From Icerya purchasi (Eukaryota; Arthropoda; Insecta; Hemiptera; Monophlebidae), in the NCBI GenBank assembly GCA_039619475.1, contig CM077115.1, positions 591,505,643 through 591,569,642 on the forward strand: 64,000 nucleotides of DNA, in the 5' to 3' direction. Made by a program: the position numbers and the translations under genes. Position 1 is the first letter of the stretch, and each line of letters opens with the position of its first letter. Below, piece after piece: positions 22,109-30,596 of the stretch. Below the pieces are notes generated by a model that searched no databases, was not told where the DNA came from, and saw nothing but the letters and a program-made list of their open reading frames with translations.

Positions 22109-23560
22109 GGCGGATGACAAATTGCTTAAAAATATCGAGTCACTGGACCAGATCCCAGATATTTGTACCGGGCCACGTTTTCAATGTTTTTTGCTGATAA
22201 TTTGAGCTGTACGTTGTCCCATCTTTCTTTGCTACTTATTCTTTGTCTTTTCGGTGTTAATTGAAAACCCGTATCTTTTACTTATTTCATTGACCCTATT
22301 TAATAATTCCTGGAGGTCAGGCAATGATTCTGCTACCAGCACTGTGTCATCTGCGTATCTGATATTGTTAAAATTTCACCTCCAATTCTTACTCCTATAT
22401 GCCTTTCTTTCAAAACCTTCCAAAAGATTATTTCTGAATATACATTGAAAAGCAATGGCGATGCAGCCTCGTCTAACACCACGTTTGATATGAATCTGTT
22501 GTGAGTCATTATTCCCAATCTGCACAAATGCTGTTTGATTCCGGTATGGGTTCTTTATCAGTCTTATATCCCAGTTATCTAAATCAACCTGTTCCAATAT
22601 TTGTATTGCTTATTGTGGTGTACTCTATCAAAAGCTTTTTCAAAGTCAATGAAGGAAATATACGCTGGTTTACAAACTTCTCGACCTTTCTGCAATAGTA
22701 ATTGGATGCACTACAGTGCTTCTCTAGTTCCCATACCAGGCCTGAATCTGAATTGTTCCTTGCTAATTGTTTTTCCGCATTTCCTTTGTATGCTTCTCTG
22801 AATTATCCTTAGTATTATTTTTAATAAATGCGACATCAGGCTAATTAATGTAAAGTCTTCACAAGTCACCGTTTCCTTCTTTTTGGGAATTGTAATAATT
22901 TTTGATTGCATTCATTCTTGTGGTATTATCCTACTACAGTAGATCTTATTTTTACGACGTCACTGTCCTTCAATAACTTAAACAAATCAGCGGGTAGTCC
23001 GTCGGGACCCGAAGCTTTTCGTACTAGTGTATTCTTCAAGGCCTCTTCTAATTCAGACTGTATAATCTCTAAACCGGGGTAATTATATTCCTGTTTGTCT
23101 GCTATCTCTATTATCATCGTAAAGTTTCTCAATATAATCTGTTCACATTTTGATTAGGATATGCTGTTCAGTAACTATGATTTCTTTAGAATTCTTCATT
23201 ATATGTGGTTGCCTCTTTGGTTTATAGATTTTAGCCGTTTCTTTTAGCTTTTTGTGTAACCGGAATTTATCGTGTTTATTTATTATATCTTCAATTTCTT
23301 GACATGATTTCGGATACCACACCCCTTTTTCTCTTTTTACGGAACTTTTAATTTATTTCTGAACTATTTTATATCTGCAATTATCTCTATTTTTGTATTT
23401 TCTCCTTTCTTCAATTAGATATAATGAACTCGAATTCCAACTTAAATTTCCCACAAAAAATAGTACACCTGGCATAGATCAAATCCATTCTTATATGATC
23501 AAACAAGCGTCGCAATCCCTTAAAAAATTACTAGTAGATATTTTTTTGAAACCTGAGTAG
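22107..23560 (-). pseudogene. RTE-type reverse transcriptase, copy 2
   Basis: Minus-strand pieces, from N- to C-terminal: the linker with the KGVWYPKSCQE equivalent (about 23330), KASGPDGLPADLFKLLK (22926-23132), GIIPQEWMQSKIITIPKKKE, FTLISLMSHLLKIILRII, KEQFRFRPGMGTREAL (22711-22911), a motif A region near 22610-22640, KRGVRRGC (about 22470), an intact RYADDTVLVAES motif C (about 22335-22370) and ARYKYLG near 22170. Several frameshifts separate them. It is a more complete version of copy 1 at 12.4-13.8 kb on the opposite strand. The 5' part continues beyond the family T insertion at 29894-30285. Confidence 0.85.
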
Positions 23561-23827
23561 ATTCATCAAGGAGTAAAATATGTAACCAAAATCATGGATA
23601 ACCGAAGAAACCTCAGTAAACGTATCCTCAAATAAACTTGCTAGATACTAATGAAACAGATAATATGACGAATATGTATTAGAAGCAAATTCAGTCCAGT
23701 TATGTTACACATTAAATGACGTAGAATTAATAATTTGTAATTTTTTAAAAAAACGGCTGGCTATACATTAACGAAAAAAAATAAAAAGACCCGATAATTC
23801 ATTTGACCGATTATTAATATTAATCCT
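23561..23827 (-). repeat. RTE copy 2, 5' non-coding part (proximal half)
   Basis: Near-identical in reverse complement to 12040-12330 of copy 1, ending at the AATATTAAT motif where family T is inserted. The distal half resumes after that element at 29894. Confidence 0.75.
23816..23827. repeat. Target-site duplication of family T, left copy
   Basis: AATATTAATCCT here is repeated at 29882-29893, directly after the poly(A) tract of the element. RTE copy 1 has the site once, uninterrupted (reverse complement near 12043-12054), which confirms the insertion. The first bases merge with the A-tail, so the length is 10-12. Confidence 0.9.
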
Positions 23828-23917
23828 GAACTAATTTTAGAAGTATTAGATTACAGTTGTGTTTCTCGCGTTTCGTCTTGTTGATAAGAAATATTACGTT
23901 CGGGGCTGTCTCGTGAG

Positions 23918-25894
23918 ATGCCCCGCTCACCCCCGCCAGCAAACACGCTGGCCGCCGCACCGAAACCGGACGGAAGCAAAACGACCACCGGTAGTAAGTA
24001 CGCAGCACACAAACCAGGTAAGAGCCACACCGACACACACAACACACCTCCGCATAAGCCGGCCATCGCAACCGCTGATAAGAATCAGTCGATCTCTGCA
24101 GATCCTCTTCCGTTCGCTCCACACCAGAGTAACGCGAACAGTAAGATAATTACACACACAACCACCTCTCACACGTACCCAACTAACCCGAACACACATG
24201 TCACTACCACGCTTACACAAGTACCTACCCCACATACGCAACCGATCATCCGTTCAACAGACAACACACACCAACTTCACACCGCAGCCGTAACATTATC
24301 GTCAACCACTACCGTCAAACAAAGCACTACACACTCCCGCGCCGCGGATGCAGAGAATAATCAATCTAATATAATAAACACATCCCCTGATAACACAAAA
24401 CCGAAATCGAGCACATTAGTTGATACAATTAAAATTCAAACCGAGTCTTCTGAAAATCGTAATTCATTAAATAGCACATTAGTTGATACAATTAAAATTC
24501 AAACCGAGTCTTCTGAAAATCGTAATTCATTAAATAGCACATTAGTTGATACAATTAAAATTCAAACCGAGTCTTCTGAAAATCGTAATTCATTAAATAA
24601 ACAAAATATCTCTTTCGCTGATAAAGTGAAGTCAACGAAAATAACACCGCTAACAGCTTTTAATCATCCAAAAGACGAGCAGGGCATTATTCTGCCATAT
24701 TTCCCGCCAAATACGCTCAGAGATTATTTTACTGCGGTGAAAGCAGTCACCGGCAGTAATCTCGATATAATTGCGGGGTCTCGTATCAGTCGAGACCGTG
24801 TAATTATTTTCCTTAAATCGCAAAAAATAACTGACAATTTTTTTGCCGGAGGCGGAACGATTACATTAGCAGAGCGGACAATTCAGGCAGCACGAATTAG
24901 ACAACCAACTAATAAAGTTGTTCTATCAAACGTATCGGCCACTATACCGAACGAAACACTTTCGTCATACCTCGTTTCAGCACTATCCCTTAAGCTACTA
25001 TCACCAATATCAATATTAAGAGTCAACCCCTCGGATGATGAGTTTGCACACGTAATAAGCTGGCGAAGACAGGTGTATATCGAGCATATGAACTGTGCAA
25101 ATATTCCTAGATCTTTTTTATTACGAAATAATGACCACGATCATAGAATTTTCATCCAAATTGAAGACCACGTATGTCCAAACTGCAGAAAAGAGAATAA
25201 ACTGGTGAACACGCAACAAGAGAGTCATTCCAGCCGTCCAGACATCATCTGCCAACCTCAACAGCTAACCGCGGACCATGATAGCGATTTGCCCCAGACA
25301 GTACAGAAGGAAACCCATGTCACCCCCTTAACGATAGACACCACAGGTCCAGACAAAATAAATTCAAATGCCACAATTGAGCAAACGGAAATAGAGATGG
25401 ACACGGACGCTAGTCCGCTGAAACGGCCTCATCCCAAGACCCCAGATGCACTTGCTGACCCGAGGCCGGCGATTTTCCCATCGCGGCCGCTACCAAAACG
25501 GCCAGCTCTCTACATTAATCAACCAGATAAGAAAGAAGAGCATGCACCAGCTGAGCCGCATAACGAACAGCCAACCCGAGAGCCAGGAGACGTAACTGAA
25601 AAAGCCAAGCACCTTTTCAACGCCGAACAACCAACGTTTATGATGGGATTTGAAGAATTCAAAACATTTATCCAGGCAGTAGCGACGAACCCAAAGTACA
25701 TCTCCTATGCAACTGATTATACAAGGAGTTATGACGAGCTAGTATACATGCTGGCAGCAGTTAAACCATATCTTATCGGCAGAAGCATTAAAAGTCGCTG
25801 CTCCCGAATTATAAGGAAATTATCGGAACAAACGATCACAACGTCTGAAGACGAACGACATCATAGCGACGGCAACGTATCTAACACAAATTAA
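23918..25894 (+). CDS. Family T ORF1 (gag-like)
   Basis: 658 codons from an ATG at 23918. The product should be the RNA-binding structural protein of the retrotransposon particle. Residues 1-230 are Thr/Ser/Asn/Pro-rich and disordered in appearance. Residues 165-227 are three copies of a 21-residue unit starting STLVDTIKIQ. After ISFADKVK (about 230) a folded central region follows, with IILPYFPPNTLRDYF, NLDIIAGSRISRDRVIIFLK, NKVVLSNVSATIPNETL and IYIEHMN-like sequence; this resembles the RNA-recognition-like domain preceding the knuckles in other I-group ORF1 proteins. Only a single C-P-N-C pair (about residue 423) is visible where relatives have full CCHC knuckles, so the zinc knuckles seem lost or reduced. 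The C-terminal third is acidic and Pro-rich. An alternative downstream start cannot be excluded. Confidence 0.82.
   Translation: MPRSPPPANTLAAAPKPDGSKTTTGSKYAAHKPGKSHTDTHNTPPHKPAIATADKNQSISADPLPFAPHQSNANSKIITHTTTSHTYPTNPNTHVTTTLTQVPTPHTQPIIRSTDNTHQLHTAAVTLSSTTTVKQSTTHSRAADAENNQSNIINTSPDNTKPKSSTLVDTIKIQTESSENRNSLNSTLVDTIKIQTESSENRNSLNSTLVDTIKIQTESSENRNSLNKQNISFADKVKSTKITPLTAFNHPKDEQGIILPYFPPNTLRDYFTAVKAVTGSNLDIIAGSRISRDRVIIFLKSQKITDNFFAGGGTITLAERTIQAARIRQPTNKVVLSNVSATIPNETLSSYLVSALSLKLLSPISILRVNPSDDEFAHVISWRRQVYIEHMNCANIPRSFLLRNNDHDHRIFIQIEDHVCPNCRKENKLVNTQQESHSSRPDIICQPQQLTADHDSDLPQTVQKETHVTPLTIDTTGPDKINSNATIEQTEIEMDTDASPLKRPHPKTPDALADPRPAIFPSRPLPKRPALYINQPDKKEEHAPAEPHNEQPTREPGDVTEKAKHLFNAEQPTFMMGFEEFKTFIQAVATNPKYISYATDYTRSYDELVYMLAAVKPYLIGRSIKSRCSRIIRKLSEQTITTSEDERHHSDGNVSNTN
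24410..24598 (+). repeat. Exact 63-bp tandem triplication in family T ORF1
   Basis: Units at 24410-24472, 24473-24535 and 24536-24598 are identical by eye. The unit is a multiple of three, so ORF1 stays open and gains two extra 21-residue repeats (STLVDTIKIQ... ...NRNSLN). Identity across all three implies very recent expansion or homogenisation. Confidence 0.93.
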
Positions 25895-25966
25895 TAAACT
25901 TCCCTTGTCCATAAAGTATTACAATTATTATTTGACTCATTCTCAAAATAAATTAATTAATTAATA

Positions 25967-28900
25967 ATGGCTACTAGAGAAAGTATTATGCAATGGAACT
26001 GCAGAGGCCTTTTCAAGCATATAGAAGAACTCAAATTACTGAGTAGTGATTGGACGCCGGGCATCATCTGTCTTCAAGAAACGCATTTGAAACCAACCCA
26101 GTCTTTCTCGCTTAAAAATTTTATAGTCTACCGATCAGATTACTCTCAAGGAATATCAGCGTGTGGAGGTGTCGCCACACTAGTGCATAAGTCTTTCCCA
26201 TCCCAACTCCTTAGTATTACCACAGAGCTACAAGCAGTAACAGTTACAGTAAAGCTGCCATCCCTTTCTTTCCCTTCTATAACAATATGTAACTGTTATT
26301 TTCCTCCTTCAGTAAATATTTCTGAAGCTCAGATTGAGAGGTTGCTTCGTCAGTTACCCACTCCCGTGACTTGGATAGGTGATTTTAACGCTCATTCCCC
26401 TCAATGGGGTGCTGCCTATACCAATACGCGGGGAAAAGTAATTTCTGACTGCGTACTAGGTAGCGATTTAATATTGCTGAGACCTCCGTCCCATACACAC
26501 TTCAATGCAACTCACAACACGTTTTCAACAATAGACCTTGCATTCATTTCAACGGTGCTGATCCCTTACGTAAACATCATGGTGCATCAGGATTTATGCT
26601 CCAGTGACCATTACCCCATTTTTATTCATTTTCCTACTCTATCACCCACGCGACGCCCTATCCATGTGCAACCACGATTTGCGTTCCAGAAGGCGGACTG
26701 GAGCACTTATCGAGATAAAACTATAATACCCTGTCGCCCTGCACTTAGTATAGAAGAAAACTTGTCCATCTTCACTCATGCGATCAATAATGCAGCCCGA
26801 GCTACGATTCCGTCCACATCGAATTATCGGCGCCGATGCGTTCCATGGTGGTGCCCAGAAATTAAGTCCGCAATACGTCAACGGAAAAGAGCACTTAAAA
26901 AGTTCAAGGCAACGAGGTCGCAGCAAGATTTAATCGATTTCAAAAAATACAGAGCTAAAGCCCGCCTGCTTATACGAATTAAAAAGCGGCAATCTTGGGT
27001 AGCCTTTGTTTCCTCCATCTCAAAGGACACACCATGTGCTATAATGTGGAAGAAGATAAAGGCGCTGAATGGTAACCCTAGCTCCACTCCGACCCCCTCT
27101 TTACTTATAAATGGGACGCTGGTGACAGATGAATCCGAGGTGGCGGGTGCTTTTGCGCTCCACTTCACAAATGTTTCCTCCTCTGCTTCGTACACTCCCA
27201 ATTTCTTGGAACAAAAAACATCAGTGGAAAGTGAACCAATAGCATTCCTATCCGAGAAAGATGAAGCGTTCAACCTTCCTTTCTCAATAGATGAATTGAA
27301 CTTCCAACTAAATAAAACTAGAAACAGTGCGCCCGGTGCGGATTCAATTCACCCACTCATGTTGAAACATCTCTCTCCTTCCGCTAAAAGTCTCCTACTA
27401 CATATTTATAATCAAATCTGGTCCTCATCATCCATCCCTAACTCCTGGAAAACTGCCTTAGTAATCCCTGTTCTTAAATCAAACAAAGATCCTTTCCTTC
27501 CTCAAAGTTACAGGCCAATTTCCTTATTATCGGTCCTTTCAAAAACTCTGGAAAAAATGGTGAATAGGCGTCTCTATTCCGTCCTAGAATCTTTGGAGAT
27601 CCTATCTGCAATCCAGGTCGGTGGCCGTACATCAAAATCCGCAATTATGCACCTTCTGAGCCTCCAAAGGCAAATACTTACAGCCCAAAACAGAAAGCAA
27701 TACTTATATTCGGTCTTTTTTGACCTTGAAAAAGCTTTCGACCGCGTATGGCGATATGGTGTGCTTACTAAGCTGAAGAACGCCGGAATCAGCGGAAACA
27801 TGGGCAATTTCATTCTTAACTTTCTTTCTGATAGGGCGATCCGAGTTAGGATTGGCTCTAAAATATCTTCCTCCTTCCTTATCGAAAATGGTATTCCGCA
27901 AGGCTCAGCGCTGAGCGTAACATTGTTTATATTATACATAAATGATATGGCAGATTGTATACGGCCGCCAGTTACAGCCCGCTTATATATTGATGATCTT
28001 AATATATCCCTTCCTTCTAACCTTCCGTCCAATGCGAGATCAATCCTTCAATCAACAATCAATAACTTGGAAATATGGGCTGATAACAATGGCCTGGAAT
28101 TCTCTCCGACAAAATCCGTATGTGTGAAATTTCACAAGAGACGCCAGCATGATCCCGATTCCGACATAACTCTTTTCCTAAGGAATTCACCACTCCCGTT
28201 GCTCCACACAATTAAATTCTTGGGTCTTGTGTTTGATGAAAAACTGTCCTGGTCACATCACATTCACCATCTTAAAAATAAATGCATGAAATCCTTAAAT
28301 ATACTAAAATGTCTGTCAAATCCGAAATATAGCATAGATCCTAAGCTCCTGCTAACTGTGTACAAATCTCTCACTTTAAGTAAATTGACCTATGGCTGCC
28401 AAGTTTATTCCTCGTCAAACAAAGCACTCCTTAAATCACTTGACACAATCCATCATACTGCTATACGAATTATCTTGGCAGCGCATAGGACGTCGCCATC
28501 GTTGGAAATCTGTTCACTAGCGGGCATCCCACCCTTAACGGTTATCCGAAATTCTTATGAATTCAGAGATTTATTTTACTGGTACCAAGCTAAATTACGC
28601 CACAACGATAATTCAGAAATCCCACTACCGTCTTTTCCAAACGATCCCCTCCCCAGTGTACTAGCCCTCCTTAAGGAAAAAGGAATTAACTGGAACTCTG
28701 ACCTTGCACATCAGCATGTTGAACTCCCCTGGGAGGATACTCCGATTGTTGCAGATTTATCTCTGCTGAGCGATCGCTCGGACCAGGATGTCATTCTGCC
28801 GTCCCAGTACATTTCGGAAAAAATGCAACTTTTTCCCAGCTACAGACAGCTGTATACAGATGGTGCCAAAGCAAACCCCCTCAATGGGTCCTCGCCGGTG

Positions 28901-29788
28901 GCTTGCGCCTACGAGGTGGAGGGAGTTGTTCATGCGGTTCGGCTCCACGACTTCTGTTCAGTGCTGGAGGGAGAGCTGTATGGTGTTTTCTTCTGCTTGA
29001 GAGAATATCTGCAGTCTTACCCCCAACGTCGAAATGCATTTCTAATCACATATTCCTTGCAATCGATTAGGACACTCCAGACAACTAAAACCTCTCACAC
29101 ATTATCTCGAAAAATAAAGCGCATCATTAACGTGCTTTTCCGGGCTGGCTCACAGGTAACATTCTTGTGGGTCCCGGGTCATACCGGTGTGCCGGGGAAT
29201 GAGCGTGTGAACTTGGCTGCTAAGGCAGCAACATATAGTCCAATGCCCGAAGGTGCCCCTCTGCCTCAGCTGGGGCCACCCTTTTTTCAGCAACATAAAG
29301 CAGAGACATGGGAAATTATGTGGTCGGCTCACACATCATGGCTGCGATCCATTAAGGTGAGCACTGAGCCTTGGTGGCCACCGATATCCATGTCCCGCAG
29401 AGAGTTTGCAGCTTTTTTTCAGCAACATAAAGCAGAGACATGGGAAATTATGTGGTCGGCTCACACATCATGGCTGCGATCCATTAAGGTGAGCACTGAG
29501 CCTTGGTGGCCACCGATATCCATGTCCCGCAGAGAGTTTGCAGCTTTAATTAGACTCCGCATAGGGCACACAGCAATATCCCACAACTATTTGCTGGAAG
29601 GAACATCTCCTCCCTCTGTCTGTTCCATATGCAATTCCCCAATTTCACCAACCGCTGAACACGTTCTGGAACATTGCCTGCCTGCAGGCACCACCAACTT
29701 ACCGACGGTTGCGTTGTCAAACGAACCAAAACAGGTCCAGGACATACTAAACCATATTAGAGCGGCTAACATATTAAAACACTTCTGA
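25967..29788 (+). CDS. Family T ORF2: endonuclease, reverse transcriptase, RNase H
   Basis: 1273 codons from ATG 25967. APE-type endonuclease at about residues 1-225: QWNCRG, CLQETHL, IGDFNAH, STIDLAF and SSDHYPI blocks, all expected catalytic positions present. Reverse transcriptase at about 450-760: SAPGADSIHPLMLKH, YRPISLLSVLSKTLEKM, FFDLEKAFDRVWR (motif A), GIPQGSALSVTLF (motif B) and motif C YIDD at 674-677. RNase H at about 960-1075: YTDGAK, LEGELYG and VPGHTGVPGNE are present, but the SDS-type Asp site reads ITYSLQS, with Tyr1029 where Asp is expected. A 44-residue exact tandem duplication covers 1106-1193. The C-terminal CSICNSPISPTAEHVLEHC looks zinc-binding. The frame is intact; whether the protein works is doubtful because of the RNase H change and the duplication. 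Confidence 0.9.
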   Translation: MATRESIMQWNCRGLFKHIEELKLLSSDWTPGIICLQETHLKPTQSFSLKNFIVYRSDYSQGISACGGVATLVHKSFPSQLLSITTELQAVTVTVKLPSLSFPSITICNCYFPPSVNISEAQIERLLRQLPTPVTWIGDFNAHSPQWGAAYTNTRGKVISDCVLGSDLILLRPPSHTHFNATHNTFSTIDLAFISTVLIPYVNIMVHQDLCSSDHYPIFIHFPTLSPTRRPIHVQPRFAFQKADWSTYRDKTIIPCRPALSIEENLSIFTHAINNAARATIPSTSNYRRRCVPWWCPEIKSAIRQRKRALKKFKATRSQQDLIDFKKYRAKARLLIRIKKRQSWVAFVSSISKDTPCAIMWKKIKALNGNPSSTPTPSLLINGTLVTDESEVAGAFALHFTNVSSSASYTPNFLEQKTSVESEPIAFLSEKDEAFNLPFSIDELNFQLNKTRNSAPGADSIHPLMLKHLSPSAKSLLLHIYNQIWSSSSIPNSWKTALVIPVLKSNKDPFLPQSYRPISLLSVLSKTLEKMVNRRLYSVLESLEILSAIQVGGRTSKSAIMHLLSLQRQILTAQNRKQYLYSVFFDLEKAFDRVWRYGVLTKLKNAGISGNMGNFILNFLSDRAIRVRIGSKISSSFLIENGIPQGSALSVTLFILYINDMADCIRPPVTARLYIDDLNISLPSNLPSNARSILQSTINNLEIWADNNGLEFSPTKSVCVKFHKRRQHDPDSDITLFLRNSPLPLLHTIKFLGLVFDEKLSWSHHIHHLKNKCMKSLNILKCLSNPKYSIDPKLLLTVYKSLTLSKLTYGCQVYSSSNKALLKSLDTIHHTAIRIILAAHRTSPSLEICSLAGIPPLTVIRNSYEFRDLFYWYQAKLRHNDNSEIPLPSFPNDPLPSVLALLKEKGINWNSDLAHQHVELPWEDTPIVADLSLLSDRSDQDVILPSQYISEKMQLFPSYRQLYTDGAKANPLNGSSPVACAYEVEGVVHAVRLHDFCSVLEGELYGVFFCLREYLQSYPQRRNAFLITYSLQSIRTLQTTKTSHTLSRKIKRIINVLFRAGSQVTFLWVPGHTGVPGNERVNLAAKAATYSPMPEGAPLPQLGPPFFQQHKAETWEIMWSAHTSWLRSIKVSTEPWWPPISMSRREFAAFFQQHKAETWEIMWSAHTSWLRSIKVSTEPWWPPISMSRREFAALIRLRIGHTAISHNYLLEGTSPPSVCSICNSPISPTAEHVLEHCLPAGTTNLPTVALSNEPKQVQDILNHIRAANILKHF
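29282..29545 (+). repeat. Exact 132-bp tandem duplication in family T ORF2
   Basis: 29282-29413 and 29414-29545 are identical. The 44-codon unit begins FFQQHKAETWEIMW and ends SRREFAA; the frame is retained into LIRLRIGH. It lies between RNase H and the C-terminal Cys/His motif. An assembly collapse or expansion artefact is possible, but a triplication of similar style occurs in ORF1. Confidence 0.93.
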
Positions 29789-29800
29789 TCCTGCACTGAT

Positions 29801-29842
29801 CCATGTGCTGTAATAATCCCGGTAATTACACACAGCACATGG
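29801..29842 (+). promoter_or_regulatory. 3' UTR stem-loop of family T
   Basis: CCATGTGCTGT (29801-29811) pairs perfectly with ACAGCACATGG (29832-29842) across a 20-base loop, and further pairing of TAAT with ATTA is possible in the loop. It sits between the ORF2 stop (29786-29788) and the poly(A). In LINEs such 3' structures can be recognised by the element's own RT; here that role is inferred from position only. Confidence 0.6.
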
Positions 29843-29881
29843 ACCATATAAATTTAGAGGAAAAAAAAAAAAAAAAAAAAA

Positions 29882-29893
29882 AATATTAATCCT
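29882..29893. repeat. Target-site duplication of family T, right copy
   Basis: AATATTAATCCT, matching 23816-23827. Downstream sequence continues the RTE copy 2 leader without a gap relative to copy 1. Confidence 0.9.
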
Positions 29894-30300
29894 CTTCGTC
29901 GTTTCCTGTCACTATTGCTAACAGAACTCATAAATTTAAATCGCAACTGTTTATCTGTATGTCACGCTGAAGTCGTTAATTCAAAAAACATGGAAAATAT
30001 TTTAAAAAAGTGAATAACCGAATAAAATGACGTAAAATATGTGCATTGTGATTATACATCGATGTATGCATATATTTATAACATGCTATACGCGCGGAAA
30101 AACTAATTCCTTAACGAAGAACGATATTTTTGGGTGGAATTTCTGATACCAGTATTTGATAACTCGTTTTCTCATTATCACAGATGATAAAGTTTAACGG
30201 ATGATATCCAAAAATCACAACAGGTGATCTGTAATAAGGTCTTAGTTTGCCTGCGCCCGAAAGATTCGCGGCTGAAAGAGCGGGGAAGAGATATATATCT
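29894..30300 (-). repeat. RTE copy 2, 5' non-coding part (distal half)
   Basis: Reverse complement of about 11660-12042 in copy 1 and parallel to 14815-15225 in copy 3, including CCGAATAAAATGACG, TACATCGATGTATGCATA, CATGCTATACGCGCGG and CCTGCGCCCGAAAGATTCG. It is separated from its other half by family T. Confidence 0.75.
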
Positions 30301-30311
30301 ACATATTAGGG

Positions 30312-30585
30312 AAGGCAGCGTGGTAGCCTAGTAGTTAAGGTGCTTGGCTACCAAGTCGGAGGTCACGGGTTCGAGACTTGTCTCGTCCCGAATCCAAATC
30401 GCTCCCAAGCTTACCCAGCCTGAAATAATTGGGTACCAGAGAAATCTGGGAAAGTAAAGGCGGCCGAGAGAAAGAACTGGCCCCCCTACTCTCATTAGTG
30501 CCGTTGGGCTTAGTACATTGTGAACCTTAACTTCACAATCCCGACGCCCTGTCAAGGGTATGGAACTCACTTTACTTTTTTTTTT
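30312..30585 (+). mobile_element. tRNA-derived SINE with 11-bp target duplication
   Basis: A 274-bp retroposon. Its head resembles a tRNA gene with a box-A-like TGGTAGCCTAGTAGTTAAGG and a box-B-like GGGTTCGAGACT (about 30368), the internal promoter of RNA polymerase III. The tRNA-unrelated body carries CTCTCATTAGTGCCGTTGGG and ends in a T-rich tail at 30571-30585. ACATATTAGGG flanks it on both sides (30301-30311 and 30586-30596). It depends on LINE enzymes for movement, but I cannot tell which LINE is its partner. No transfer RNA function is expected. Confidence 0.88.
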
Positions 30586-30596
30586 ACATATTAGGG

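Larger units (their letters stand above)
23828..29881 (+). mobile_element. Family T: essentially full-length I-group non-LTR retrotransposon
   Basis: A 6-kb element with a short leader, ORF1 (658 codons), a 72-base spacer, ORF2 (1273 codons), a 3' UTR of about 70 bases with a perfect 11-bp stem, and about 20 terminal A residues. It is flanked by a 12-bp direct repeat inside an RTE copy. Both frames are uninterrupted, so it is the youngest large insertion in the window. The cytosine-rich, AC-rich sense strand of ORF1 differs from the pyrimidine-rich family S. Internal exact tandem duplications in both ORFs and a changed RNase H residue suggest that it may nevertheless be defective. Confidence 0.9.

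Noticed and set aside
25519..29847. Many minus-strand frames opposite family T ORF1/ORF2
   Set aside because: They mirror the coding strand's composition and have no independent similarity.
30312..30390. Functional tRNA gene
   Set aside because: Only the A- and B-box region resembles a tRNA; the sequence continues as a SINE body with a tail and target duplication, and the cloverleaf is not convincing.
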